A stretch of 49,385 bases of DNA from Micromonospora sp. PLK6-60 (lineage in GTDB: Bacteria > Actinomycetota > Actinomycetes > Mycobacteriales > Micromonosporaceae): contig NZ_JAIOAA010000028.1 of NCBI RefSeq assembly GCF_019890675.1, positions 1-49,385 on the forward strand, read 5' to 3'. Positions within the stretch are counted from its first letter, which is position 1. Every line of letters begins with the position of its first letter. Under the pieces are notes generated by a model, which saw only the letters and a program-made list of their open reading frames with translations, did not search any database and had not been told where the DNA came from. Positions 41,581-49,385 of this stretch are shown piece by piece. The translations under genes were made by a program, and so were the position numbers.

Positions 41581-43005
41581 TCAGTCGGTGCGCAGCCGGG
41601 CGGTCAGCGCCCCGCTCTCGTCCAGCGCGCTGAGGTAGGAGCGGGCCCAGGCGCGGATGTCGTAGCGGTGCAGGTGGTCGCGCATCGCGCGCATCCGGTC
41701 GGCGAGGTCCGCCGGGTCGGCCTGCAACGCGGCCAGCAGCCCCTGCTTCAGCCCTTCGAGGTCGTGCGGGTTGACCAGGTACGCCTGGGGCAGCTCGGCG
41801 GCGGCCCCGGCGAACTCGCTGAGCAGCAGCGCGCCGGAGTCGTCGACCCGGGCGGCGACGTATTCCTTGGCGACCAGGTTCATCCCGTCGCGCAGCGGGG
41901 TCACCGCCATCACGTCGGCGATCCGATAGAGCGCGGCCAGCTCGGAGCGGTCGAAGGGCTGGGTGAGGTAGTGGATGGCGGGCTCGCCGACCCGGCCGAA
42001 CTCGCCGTTGATCCGCCCGACCTCGCGCTCCACCCGGTCGCGGAGGATCTGGTACTGCCCGACCCGCTCCCGGCTGGGCACCGCGACCTGGACCAGCACC
42101 GTGTCGCGGACCTTGATGTGCCCGCCGGAGATCAGCTCGCTGTACGCCTTGAGCCGCTGCTCGATGCCCTTGGTGTAGTCCATCCGGTCGACGCTGAGGA
42201 TGACGTGCTCGGGTCCGCCCAGGTCCCGGCGCAGCCGGGCGGCCCGTTCGGCCACCTCGGGCCGGGCGGCGAGCGCCGCCATCTCGGCGGTGTCGATGGA
42301 GACCGGGAACGCGCCGATGCGGACCACCCGGTCGCCGACGCCGATCCGCCGGTCGGTGGCGGGCAGCTCCAGCACCTTGGCCACCAGCTGGGCGAAGTTG
42401 TGCGCGGCCTGGGCGCGCTGGAAGCCGACCAGGTCGGCGCCGAGCATCCCGCGCAGCAGCTCGGCCCGCCGGGGCAGCTGCATGAACAGCTCCGGGGGCG
42501 GGAACGGCACGTGCAGGAAGAAGCCGATCCGCAGGTCGGGCCGGAGCTCGCGGAGCAGGCCGGGGACCAGTTGGAGGTGGTAGTCCTGCACCCAGACCAC
42601 GGCGCCCGGCTCGGCCACCTCGGCGGTCGCCTCGGCGAACCGCTGGTTGACCCGTTGGTATGCCTCCCACCAGCGCCGGTGGTATTCCGGCTGCTCGACG
42701 GCGTCGTGGTAGAGCGGCCAGAGGGTGGCGTTGGCGAAGCCCTCGTAGTGGTCCCGGAAGTCCTCCGCGCTGAGCGCCACGCTGCGCATCCGGACCCCGT
42801 CCACGTCGGGCAGGACGGGCGCCGGGCCGGTGCCGCCGGCCCAGCCCACCCAGGTCGCCGGGGTGTGCCGCAGCAGCGGGTGCAGTGCGCTGACGAGGCC
42901 GCCGGGGCTGCGGCGCCACTCGCAGGCGCCGTCCGGGGCCACTCCGTCGTCGATGGGGAGGCGGTTGGCCACCACCACGAGCGAATTCTGTCGCATCTCG
43001 GGCAT
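41581..43005 (-). CDS. otsA: Trehalose-6-phosphate synthase
   Basis: GT20 enzyme making trehalose 6-phosphate from an NDP-glucose and glucose 6-phosphate for osmolyte and envelope trehalose. The 474-aa product has VVVANRLPI at the start, VWVQDYHLQLVP near 139, FFLHVPFPP and SVDRMDYTKGI near 265, and DGMNLVAKEY near 375, all typical OtsA stretches. ATG at 43005 chosen (MPEMRQNS...); a TTG at 43044 is in frame. No trehalose phosphatase (otsB) follows. The upstream region is AT-richer and probably holds the promoter. Confidence 0.92.
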   Translation of the reverse strand: MPEMRQNSLVVVANRLPIDDGVAPDGACEWRRSPGGLVSALHPLLRHTPATWVGWAGGTGPAPVLPDVDGVRMRSVALSAEDFRDHYEGFANATLWPLYHDAVEQPEYHRRWWEAYQRVNQRFAEATAEVAEPGAVVWVQDYHLQLVPGLLRELRPDLRIGFFLHVPFPPPELFMQLPRRAELLRGMLGADLVGFQRAQAAHNFAQLVAKVLELPATDRRIGVGDRVVRIGAFPVSIDTAEMAALAARPEVAERAARLRRDLGGPEHVILSVDRMDYTKGIEQRLKAYSELISGGHIKVRDTVLVQVAVPSRERVGQYQILRDRVEREVGRINGEFGRVGEPAIHYLTQPFDRSELAALYRIADVMAVTPLRDGMNLVAKEYVAARVDDSGALLLSEFAGAAAELPQAYLVNPHDLEGLKQGLLAALQADPADLADRMRAMRDHLHRYDIRAWARSYLSALDESGALTARLRTD

Positions 43006-43156
43006 TCCGATCAGCAGGGGCTGACCACCGCGAGCGAGGAACAACCGGGCAGTCAGTGGGGGAAGTGACGTACAGCCGTATTCCTACTGACCGTAAGTTA
43101 CACCACTGTTACGCCCCACGCGTGTCGCCGCCCGTCCCGCCATGCGGGCGGGCGGG

Positions 43157-43999
43157 TCACACGACCGCGCCGTCGTCCGGGTCGCGGTCCTCGTCGCCGG
43201 GACGCAGCCGCCAGATCAGCGTGACGAAGCCGGCCAGGATGCCGGTGAAGCCGAGCAGGGTGACCACCGACGAGTCGATCGGCAGCAGCGTGGGGCGGAG
43301 GAAGAAGACGAAGCCCACCAGGATGCAGAGCACCCCCACCACGGCGTACTTCGACACCCGGGGCAGTGGGGGCGGGGGTGGGGGCGTGTAGCCCTCCTCC
43401 TCGTCGCCGGGCAGGTCGGCGCCGAAGGTGTCCAGCCCGTCCAGCAGGGAGGGCTCGTCGGGCCGGTCCCGGCCCACCGAGATCCCGGACACGTCGGCCG
43501 CGTACGGCAGCCGGCGCACGTCGGTGGCGGTGGGCCCGGGGGCGTCGTCGGCGCCGGTGCGGCCGGCCGGGCCGGCGGCCGGGCCCGGGCGCTCCACCGG
43601 GTCGTCGTCCACGTCCTCGGCCGCGGGCCAGGGGTGGGCGCCGGCGGTCGGCGCGGTGTGGAACCCGGCGACGATGCGGGCCCACTCGGCGTCCACGTCC
43701 GGCTCGGCGTCGCGGGCCGCGGGTTCGCCCTCGTCGGCGAGCTGGGTCAGGTAGTCCCGGGCGGTGGTGAGGTGGGACCGGTCGACGTAGAGCCGGTCGA
43801 CGGGCCGGGGCGGCACGGTGGTGGTCCGGGTGACCGGGTTGAGGTCGGCGGAGGGTTGCAGGTACGCGGCGATGCCGCCGGCGGCCAGCACGTCGAGCAG
43901 GTGCTCACCGACCCGGGGATCCACGTCACCCGCGACGGCGTACTCGCTCGCGTCGAGGCCGTTGTCCCGCCGCCCCCGGCGGGGCCCACCCGCTGACAC
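43157..43999 (-). CDS. Actinobacterial two-helix membrane protein, function unknown
   Basis: A 280-aa protein. The N-terminal domain (about 1-105) is folded, with VGEHLLDVLAAGGIAAYLQPS resembling a small alpha/beta sensor domain. Residues ~105-205 are an acidic, proline-rich linker containing PPPPPPLP. Two membrane helices follow (about 220-237 and 245-265), and an acidic tail ends the protein. GAGGAGGG precedes the GTG at 43999. It resembles conserved actinobacterial hypothetical proteins. It diverges from the acyltransferase gene. Confidence 0.75.
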   Translation of the reverse strand: MSAGGPRRGRRDNGLDASEYAVAGDVDPRVGEHLLDVLAAGGIAAYLQPSADLNPVTRTTTVPPRPVDRLYVDRSHLTTARDYLTQLADEGEPAARDAEPDVDAEWARIVAGFHTAPTAGAHPWPAAEDVDDDPVERPGPAAGPAGRTGADDAPGPTATDVRRLPYAADVSGISVGRDRPDEPSLLDGLDTFGADLPGDEEEGYTPPPPPPLPRVSKYAVVGVLCILVGFVFFLRPTLLPIDSSVVTLLGFTGILAGFVTLIWRLRPGDEDRDPDDGAVV

Positions 44000-44179
44000 C
44001 GGACACCCTCCTCATCGCACCTGGCGGTGCGTCCGCTCGCGCCCCGGCGCCCGTACGCCGTGCCTTGAATCGTGACACGTCCCGGGCCGGTTCCGGGAGT
44101 GCGTTGTGGCGTGCCGCTCCCGGTTCGTACGCTCGACATCGACGGTTCCGCTCGCCGAACCCGTGCTGGAAGGACGCCG

Positions 44180-44860
44180 GTGCTGTACTGGCTGCTGAAG
44201 TACATCATCCTCGGCCCGCTGCTGAGGCTGGTCTTCCGCCCGCAGGTGGAGGGCCGGGAGCACATCCCCGACACCGGGCCGGTCATCCTGGCCAGCAACC
44301 ACCTCTCCTTCTCCGACTCGATCTTCACCCCGCTGATCGTCAAGCGAAAAGTCACATTCATCGCCAAAGCGGAATATTTCCTCGGTAAGGGCATCAAGGG
44401 GTGGCTCACCAAGATGTTCTTCGTCGGGTCGGGCGCCATCCCGGTGGACCGCTCCGGCGGCCGGGCCGCCCGGGCCGCCCTGGACACCCAGCTCGAGGTG
44501 CTGCGCGCCGGCGGGATCGCGGGCATCTACCCGGAGGGCACCCGCTCGCCCGACGGGCGGCTCTACCGGGGCAAGACCGGGGTGGCCCGGCTGGCCCTGG
44601 AGAGCGGCGCCCCGGTGGTGCCGATGGTGCTGCTCAACTCCGACGAGATCCAGCCGACCGGCCAGCTGATCCCCAACCTCGGCCGGGTCCGGATCCGGTT
44701 CGGCCGGCCGCTGGACTTCTCCCGCTACGCCGGGATGGCCGGCGACCGGTTCGTCGAGCGGGCCGTCACCGACGAGATCATGTACGAGCTGATGGAACTC
44801 TCCGGCCGGGAGTACGTCGACACGTACGCGCAGAAGCTGAAGCAGCCCGTGCCCGCCTGA
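44180..44860 (+). CDS. 1-acyl-sn-glycerol-3-phosphate acyltransferase (PlsC family)
   Basis: Makes phosphatidic acid by acylating lysophosphatidic acid at the membrane; 226 aa. The catalytic NHLSFSD (H-x4-D) lies near residue 40, and YPEGTRSPDG near 118 contacts the substrate phosphate. Related to Rv2182c by position and type. The GTG at 44180 has GGAAGGA upstream; earlier in-frame starts lack this. It stops 4 nt before the convergent cyclase gene, leaving no room for a separate terminator. Confidence 0.9.
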   Translation: MLYWLLKYIILGPLLRLVFRPQVEGREHIPDTGPVILASNHLSFSDSIFTPLIVKRKVTFIAKAEYFLGKGIKGWLTKMFFVGSGAIPVDRSGGRAARAALDTQLEVLRAGGIAGIYPEGTRSPDGRLYRGKTGVARLALESGAPVVPMVLLNSDEIQPTGQLIPNLGRVRIRFGRPLDFSRYAGMAGDRFVERAVTDEIMYELMELSGREYVDTYAQKLKQPVPA

Positions 44861-44864
44861 CGGG

Positions 44865-47800
44865 TCAGCAGGCCAGGGCCGGCCCGGCGTCCGGGACCGG
44901 CCGCCGGGCCAGGGCCAGCAGCCCCGGCGCGTCGTTGCGCTGCGCGAAGGCGCGTACCTCGGCCAGCGGGCCGGCGACCGCGGCGTTGTCCCCGGCCCGG
45001 TCCAGCTCGGCCACCGCCAGCGCGAGGGCCAGCATCCGGTCGGTGACGTCCGGGATCCGGGCGTAGATGTCCGCCCCGGCCAGGTACAGCTCGCCGGCCC
45101 GCCGATGGTCGCCGTCCGCCGCCGCGACCGCCCCGGTCACCGTCCGCAACGCCGCCTCCGACCAGGGCGTCCGGTGCCCCACCCGGTCCAGCATCGCGCG
45201 GACCCGCACCGCCGCGTCCCGGCCGGCGAGGGTCGCCGCGTACGCCGCCGCGGCGATCCACTCCCCGCTGGCCAGGGCCGGCACCGCCGACCACGAGTCG
45301 GCCAGCTCGTCGATCAGTACCGCCGCCTCGTCCGTCCGGCCCTGCAACGCCCGGCACAGCGCGGCCATGCCGAGCATGGTCCAGTGCGGCCGGTGGAAGC
45401 CGCCGCCCCGGGCGCTGGCCAGCGCGGCGGACACGTCGTCGCGGTGCCGGACCACCTCCGCGCCGCCGTCCCCGCGTTGCCCGGGGGCGGGCCGGGCCGC
45501 CGGCGGCACCGGCTGGCCGCGCAGCAGCAGCAGGCAGGAGCGCATGCCGCGGACCTTCATGTCCCAGCCGCCCGTCGGGGTGTCGACGAACGCGTCCGCG
45601 GCGGCGATCAGCCGGGCGAAGTCACCGTCGAAGTACGCCCGGACCGCCTCGCCCGAGTAGCTGGTGGCCAGCGTCTGCCCGCTGCCCTTCACGCCCGGCA
45701 CGGTGGCCAGCAGCGCGTCGGAGCGCCGCCACTCGCCCTCCTCGTTCAGCGCGAACATCAGGTTCTGCAGGGCGCGGGGAAGCGCGTAAAGCTGCTGGGT
45801 CCGGGCGGTCTCGACCAGGGCGTGCAGCTCGTCCAGCCCGGACCGGTCGCCGGCCTGGTAGCGGGCGGTCGCCGCGGTGATCCGCGCGTTGACGTTGACC
45901 TCGACCAGCCCCAGCCGGGCGCCGATCGCGGCGGCCGTCTCCGCCGCGGCGACCGCCTCGTCGCGCTCGTAGTTGAGCATGTGCAGCCGGCCCAGCTCGG
46001 CGTGCGCGTCCGCCTTCTGCTGGCTGTCCGGCAGCGGCTCGAACAGCGCCACCGCCCGGTTGAGGCAGGCCACCGCGTCGGTCCGGTCGGCGCGCAGCCA
46101 GGCCGCCTGACCGAGCATCGTCCAGGCCCGCGCGGAGCAGGCGTCGTCGCCGTGGGCGAGCAGCCGGTCGGCCAGCGCGTGCAACTGCTCCGGCCCGCCG
46201 CCGGAGAGGAACGCGTTGCCGTCCCGGTAGAACGAGATCTCCGTGCTCAGCAGCTCCAGCTGCAACCGGCCGACCGGGTCGCTGTCGTCGGCCAGGCCCA
46301 GCGCCCGCCCGGCGTGCGCGGCGGCGGCGTCCAACCCGTGCAGGGCGTACGCCCGGCGGGCCGCCCGGTGCAGTGCGGCGCGCGCCGGGGCGGCGTAGCG
46401 GGTGGTCTCGGTGCCCAGCGTGCGGGCGATCTCGTGGGCCGCCCACCGGTGGTGGGCCAGTACCTCGGCCAGGTCGGTGTCCCGGCTCTGCGACAGCGCG
46501 TCCAGCCAGTCGGCGGTCCGCTCGTGCCGGGCCACCCGCTCGGTGCGCGGCAGCCGCTGGTAGCAGACGTCCCGGACCAGCACGTGCCGGAACCGGTACT
46601 CCGGCTGCCCCGCCATCGTCGAGGCGCCCTGCTCGTGCACGAAGTCGCGCTGCTCCAGCCGGCGCAGCGCCCGCTCCACCGACTCGACCGACTGGCCCAG
46701 CGCGGCGGCCACCGCCCCCGGCCAGAACTGCACCCCGACCACCGAGGCGGCCAGCAGGACCGCGCGGTCCTTGGCGTCGAGCAGGTCGACCCGGTTGGCG
46801 ATGACCGAGTGCACGCTCTCCGGCATCGGCAGCTCCAGGTGCTTCTCCAGCGACCAGCCGCGGCCGGACTGGCGCAGCGCGCCCTGCTCGATCAGCATCC
46901 GCACGTACTCGTGGGCGTAGAGCGGGTTACCGCCGGCCACCTCGATCAGCGGGTTGAGCATGTCCGCGGTGAACGCCGCCTGGCCGAACATGTGCGCGTA
47001 GAGCGAGGCGATGCCGGTGTCCCGCAGCGGGGGCAGGGTGATGGTGACCGAGCCGGTGATGATGCCGGCCCAGCTCGGGTCCCGGTCGATCAGCTCCGGC
47101 CGGGCCGTGCAGAGCAGCAGCAGCGGCACGTCCCGGGCGGCGGCGCCGAGCAGCTCGACGAAGCGCAGCATCGCGTCGTCGGCCCAGTGCAGGTCCTCGA
47201 AGACCAGCACGGTCGGGCGGCGGGCCGCCAGGGCCAGCAGGAAGCGCCGCCACGCCGACTCGGCCTCCTCGGCGGGCAGGGTGGCGCCGGCCAACCCGAC
47301 CAGCGGGCGCAGCGCGGGCACGATCCGGTCCCGCTCGCCCGGCCCGACCAGCTCGCCGACCGCGGCGGTCAGCCGCTGCCCGGCGGTGGCCGCCGGGTCG
47401 GTGTCGAGGATGCCGGCCTCGGTCTTCACGATGTCGGCCAGCGCGGCGTAGGTGACGTTCTCGCCGAACGGCGGGCACCGCCCGGTCCGCCAGGTCAGCG
47501 GCTCGTCGACCAGCCGGCCGGCGTGCCGGTGCAGCTCCCGGACCAGCCGGCTCTTGCCCAGCCCGGCCCGCCCGAAGACGGTCACCACCTGCGGCAGCCG
47601 GTCGCGCAGCGACCGGTGCAACGCGTTGACCAGCAGCCCCAGCTCGTGCTCGCGGTCGATCAGCGGGGTGGTGTCCGGCTCCCGGTCGGTGGGCTGCCGG
47701 CGCACCGGGGCCAGGGCCAGCCACACCTCGGTCGGGGTGGAGCGCCCGCGCAGGGTGACCGGCGGCTGCTCCTCGTACCGGATGGCGTCCTTGGTGAGGG

Positions 47801-48437
47801 CGTGGGTGGCGCCGCAGACCAGCACCCCGCCGGGCGGGGCCACCGACTGCGTCCGGGAGGCGGTGTTCACCACGTCACCGGCCACGATCGCCTGCCCGCC
47901 GTCGCGGGCGGCGGCCACGTCGACAAGCGCCTCCCCGGTGGCCACGCCCACCCGGAAGCGCAGCTCGTCGGCGCCGCTGGGCGCGAACCGGGTGAGCACC
48001 CGTTGCAGCTCCAGCCCGGCCCGTACGCAGCGCAGCGCGTCGGTCTCGGTGGCCACCGGGGCGCCGAAGAGCGCCATCACGGCGTCGCCGATGTACTTCT
48101 CGACCACCCCGCCGTACTGCCCGACGACCCGCTTCGCGGTGGAGAAGAAGCCGGTCTGCATGGCGCGGACCTGCTCCGGGTCGGCCCGTTCCACGTACGG
48201 GGTGAAGTCGATCAGGTCGACGAAGAGCACGCTGATCCGGCGCCGGTCCTCCTGGGGCGCCGCGAACGGCTGCCGGGCGCCGGCCCGGGGCGATCCGCAC
48301 GAGGTGCAGAACGCCACGTCGGCGGCGAGGGGCCGCAGGCAGTGCGGGCAGACCGCGCCCAGTTCCGCGCCGCAGCCCCCGCAGAAGCGGTCGCCGTCGG
48401 CGGCGGTACGTCCACAACGGTCACACTGGGCGGAGAT
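44865..48437 (-). CDS. Class III nucleotidyl cyclase / AAA ATPase / TPR protein with tandem zinc ribbon
   Basis: A ~1190-aa multidomain signalling protein. A tandem zinc ribbon (CxxC at CDRC, CGGC, CPHC and CTSC) opens it. The class III cyclase domain follows (VLFVDLIDFT metal Asp, KYIGDAVMALFG, VVNTASR), then an ATPase (GRAGLGKS; VLVFEDLHWADD) and ~600 residues of helical TPR-like repeats. No DNA-binding domain is seen. The first canonical start in frame is GTG at 48317, which would cut the second zinc ribbon in half. I extend to ATC at 48437, since GGAGG sits 5 nt before it. Treat the start as unresolved. It would make cAMP or cGMP under ATP and partner control. Confidence 0.82.
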   Translation of the reverse strand: MSAQCDRCGRTAADGDRFCGGCGAELGAVCPHCLRPLAADVAFCTSCGSPRAGARQPFAAPQEDRRRISVLFVDLIDFTPYVERADPEQVRAMQTGFFSTAKRVVGQYGGVVEKYIGDAVMALFGAPVATETDALRCVRAGLELQRVLTRFAPSGADELRFRVGVATGEALVDVAAARDGGQAIVAGDVVNTASRTQSVAPPGGVLVCGATHALTKDAIRYEEQPPVTLRGRSTPTEVWLALAPVRRQPTDREPDTTPLIDREHELGLLVNALHRSLRDRLPQVVTVFGRAGLGKSRLVRELHRHAGRLVDEPLTWRTGRCPPFGENVTYAALADIVKTEAGILDTDPAATAGQRLTAAVGELVGPGERDRIVPALRPLVGLAGATLPAEEAESAWRRFLLALAARRPTVLVFEDLHWADDAMLRFVELLGAAARDVPLLLLCTARPELIDRDPSWAGIITGSVTITLPPLRDTGIASLYAHMFGQAAFTADMLNPLIEVAGGNPLYAHEYVRMLIEQGALRQSGRGWSLEKHLELPMPESVHSVIANRVDLLDAKDRAVLLAASVVGVQFWPGAVAAALGQSVESVERALRRLEQRDFVHEQGASTMAGQPEYRFRHVLVRDVCYQRLPRTERVARHERTADWLDALSQSRDTDLAEVLAHHRWAAHEIARTLGTETTRYAAPARAALHRAARRAYALHGLDAAAAHAGRALGLADDSDPVGRLQLELLSTEISFYRDGNAFLSGGGPEQLHALADRLLAHGDDACSARAWTMLGQAAWLRADRTDAVACLNRAVALFEPLPDSQQKADAHAELGRLHMLNYERDEAVAAAETAAAIGARLGLVEVNVNARITAATARYQAGDRSGLDELHALVETARTQQLYALPRALQNLMFALNEEGEWRRSDALLATVPGVKGSGQTLATSYSGEAVRAYFDGDFARLIAAADAFVDTPTGGWDMKVRGMRSCLLLLRGQPVPPAARPAPGQRGDGGAEVVRHRDDVSAALASARGGGFHRPHWTMLGMAALCRALQGRTDEAAVLIDELADSWSAVPALASGEWIAAAAYAATLAGRDAAVRVRAMLDRVGHRTPWSEAALRTVTGAVAAADGDHRRAGELYLAGADIYARIPDVTDRMLALALAVAELDRAGDNAAVAGPLAEVRAFAQRNDAPGLLALARRPVPDAGPALAC

Positions 48438-48639
48438 GACACCCTCCGGTGGTGGGTCCTGGGGCCGGTCCTGGCCGGACGCCGCCCCCCGCGGCGTCCA
48501 GACCGAGTATCGCGGTCCGGTGACCTGTCGGGTACCGGGCTGTTGGCTTGTGGACAGTCATCCGGGCAGTCAGGTCGAGCCGTCGCGGATTAGATTCATG
48601 CCGCCGGACGACGAGGACCGCGATCAAGGGGGAAACATC
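48438..48639. promoter_or_regulatory. Divergent promoter region, -10 TAGATT at 48591
   Basis: Shared upstream region of the cyclase and the 64-aa gene. TAGATT (48591-48596) suits the plus-strand gene. An in-frame ATG at 48598 sits too close to be the start; AAGGGGG favours 48640. Confidence 0.35.
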
Positions 48640-48834
48640 ATGGTGTACGTGAAGCTGGAGAGTGACTGGACCGACGCCGACGGGGTCAACCACTCCGCGG
48701 GCGAGTCCATCGACGTGGACGCGGCCACCCTGGCCGCCCTGCAGGCCCAGGGCATCGTCAGCGAGGGGCCCAAGGGCGGCGGCAGCAAGGACGGGACCGA
48801 CGGGTGGATCGGCCCGACCAGCACCAAGCCGTGA
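48640..48834 (+). CDS. Small acidic protein of unknown function
   Basis: A 64-aa protein starting MVYVKLESDWTDADG and ending in a Gly/Lys/Thr-rich tail. AAGGGGGAAAC precedes the ATG. A small beta strand-rich N-terminus and the sequence DVDAATLAALQAQGIV (helix) resemble small phage or virion-associated proteins seen in actinobacteria, but I cannot assign a family. A terminator hairpin follows at 48856. Confidence 0.65.
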   Translation: MVYVKLESDWTDADGVNHSAGESIDVDAATLAALQAQGIVSEGPKGGGSKDGTDGWIGPTSTKP

Positions 48835-48855
48835 GCTGACGCGGGACAGCTAACA

Positions 48856-48886
48856 CGTGGCCGGGGCGTTCGACGCCCCGGCCACG
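48856..48886. terminator. Bidirectional terminator between the 64-aa gene and crp-like gene
   Basis: A perfect 13-bp stem (48856-48868 with 48874-48886) and 5-nt TTCGA loop. It lies between convergent genes. Confidence 0.82.
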
Positions 48887-48893
48887 CGCCGTC

Positions 48894-49385
48894 TCAGCGG
48901 TCGTTCATTCCCGCCCGGCGGCGCAACGCGGCCACGTCGGTGACCACGATCCGGCGCCCCTCCGTACGCAGCCAGCCCCGGTTGGCGAACGAGCCGATGG
49001 CCTGGTTGACGCTCTGTCGGGAGCCGCCGGCCATCTCGGCGAGCTGGCTCTGGTTGAGCTCGATGGTGATCATCGGCGCCTGGCTCTCGCCGGCCAGCCG
49101 GACCAGCGTCTTGGCCACCCGGCCGGGCAGGTCGAGGAAGACGTGGTCGGCGTTCTGCTCGGTCAGCCGCCGGATCAACCCGCCCAGCGAGCGCATCACC
49201 GCGTCCAGGATGCGCGGGTTGGAGTGCACCAGCTCCATGAAGGCGGGCCGGGACAGCGCCAGCGCGGCGCAGTCCTCGATGGCCTCGGCCGACGCCGAGC
49301 GGGTCGAGGCGTCCAGCAGGGAGACCTCGCCGAGCACGTCCGGCGGTCGGATCACCGACAGCACGGCCCGCTCCCCGGTGGGCGC
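48894..49385 (-). CDS. Crp/Fnr-family transcription regulator, 5' end cut by window
   Basis: Visible part is about 163 residues, lacking the N-terminal start. The end of the cyclic-nucleotide-binding domain contains VLGEVSLLDASTRSASAEA (phosphate-binding cassette region), then the dimer helix and a Crp-type HTH with QSQLAEMAGGSRQSVNQAIGSF as recognition helix. It is the family of GlxR/Crp. A class III cyclase is almost adjacent, so the cyclase could supply its ligand (inference). The gene continues beyond 49385. Confidence 0.85.
   Translation of the reverse strand, partial: APTGERAVLSVIRPPDVLGEVSLLDASTRSASAEAIEDCAALALSRPAFMELVHSNPRILDAVMRSLGGLIRRLTEQNADHVFLDLPGRVAKTLVRLAGESQAPMITIELNQSQLAEMAGGSRQSVNQAIGSFANRGWLRTEGRRIVVTDVAALRRRAGMNDR

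Noticed and set aside
48212..48442. 76-codon minus-strand frame starting at GTG 48442
   Set aside because: It overlaps the cyclase zinc-ribbon in another frame, lacks motifs, and the GTG abuts the GGAGG too closely.
45105..48593. 1162-codon open frame antisense to the cyclase-ATPase gene
   Set aside because: Low-complexity Arg/Gly/Pro/Gln-rich shadow created by GC-biased third positions; no family motif and no ribosome site.

Overview
The window is a compact, very GC-rich stretch of actinobacterial core chromosome. GTG starts, 4-nt ATGA/GTGA overlaps, actinobacterial-type -10 hexamers (TANNNT) and the protein families point to a Micromonosporaceae-type organism (Micromonospora or a close relative; this placement is an inference). 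Gene content and order recall, from memory, the mycobacterial region around Rv2182c-Rv2204c: HesB/ErpA protein, CbhK/AdoK-type kinase, ctaC, ctaF, ctaE, qcrCAB, trpD, a DnaQ/UvrC-like protein, pimB, fadD15, an SRPBCC protein and a PlsC-type acyltransferase. I see no prophage, IS transposase, CRISPR array, tRNA or rRNA.

Layout. 132-3678: Fe-S and sulfur handling (ErpA-like carrier, cysteine desulfurase coupled to a TusA-like carrier) plus a PfkB sugar/nucleoside kinase coupled to a P-loop kinase. 3849-13058: terminal respiration. ctaC-ctaF lie together, then a zinc-ribbon protein, trpD, an orphan receiver and a CtaG-type assembly factor on the opposite strand, then ctaE-qcrC-qcrA-qcrB. No ctaD (oxidase subunit I) lies in the window. 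13374-17798: a secreted DUF4142 protein converging on a four-gene minus-strand block (RAM-domain regulator, sugar-nucleotide transferase, NUDIX, short RelA/SpoT homologue). 17929-24263: a DEDDh plus GIY-YIG nuclease diverging from a NYN-domain protein, a small Cys-rich protein, an M48 protease and a PimB-type mannosyltransferase. 24393-33778: an MMPL exporter diverging from a two-component system, a GGDEF-EAL protein with a methyltransferase, and a second two-component system. 33793-38604: acyl-CoA ligase diverging from an SRPBCC protein, an Asp/Ala/Pro-rich unknown, a ROK glucokinase and an EEP-fold hydrolase. 38697-43005: flavin monooxygenase, alpha/beta-hydrolase-like protein, a repeat-rich non-coding island, and OtsA. 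43157-49385: membrane protein, PlsC-type acyltransferase, a giant cyclase-ATPase, a small unknown, and a Crp/Fnr regulator cut by the window edge.

How the genes work together. The respiratory genes encode the bc1-aa3 supercomplex minus subunit I. ErpA, the desulfurase and TusA can supply sulfur and Fe-S clusters. PimB, FadD, PlsC and MMPL belong to lipid and envelope synthesis. Regulation is dense: two NarL-type two-component pairs, an orphan receiver, a c-di-GMP protein, a (p)ppGpp enzyme, a class III cyclase and a Crp/Fnr protein.

Most of the window is ordinary core genome. The oddest points are a cyclase-ATPase whose zinc-ribbon N-terminus has no canonical start codon, an alpha/beta-hydrolase with glycine at the nucleophile, a 17-codon ORF coupled to the M48 protease, a 107-bp element with MITE-like inverted ends, and several intergenic repeats.
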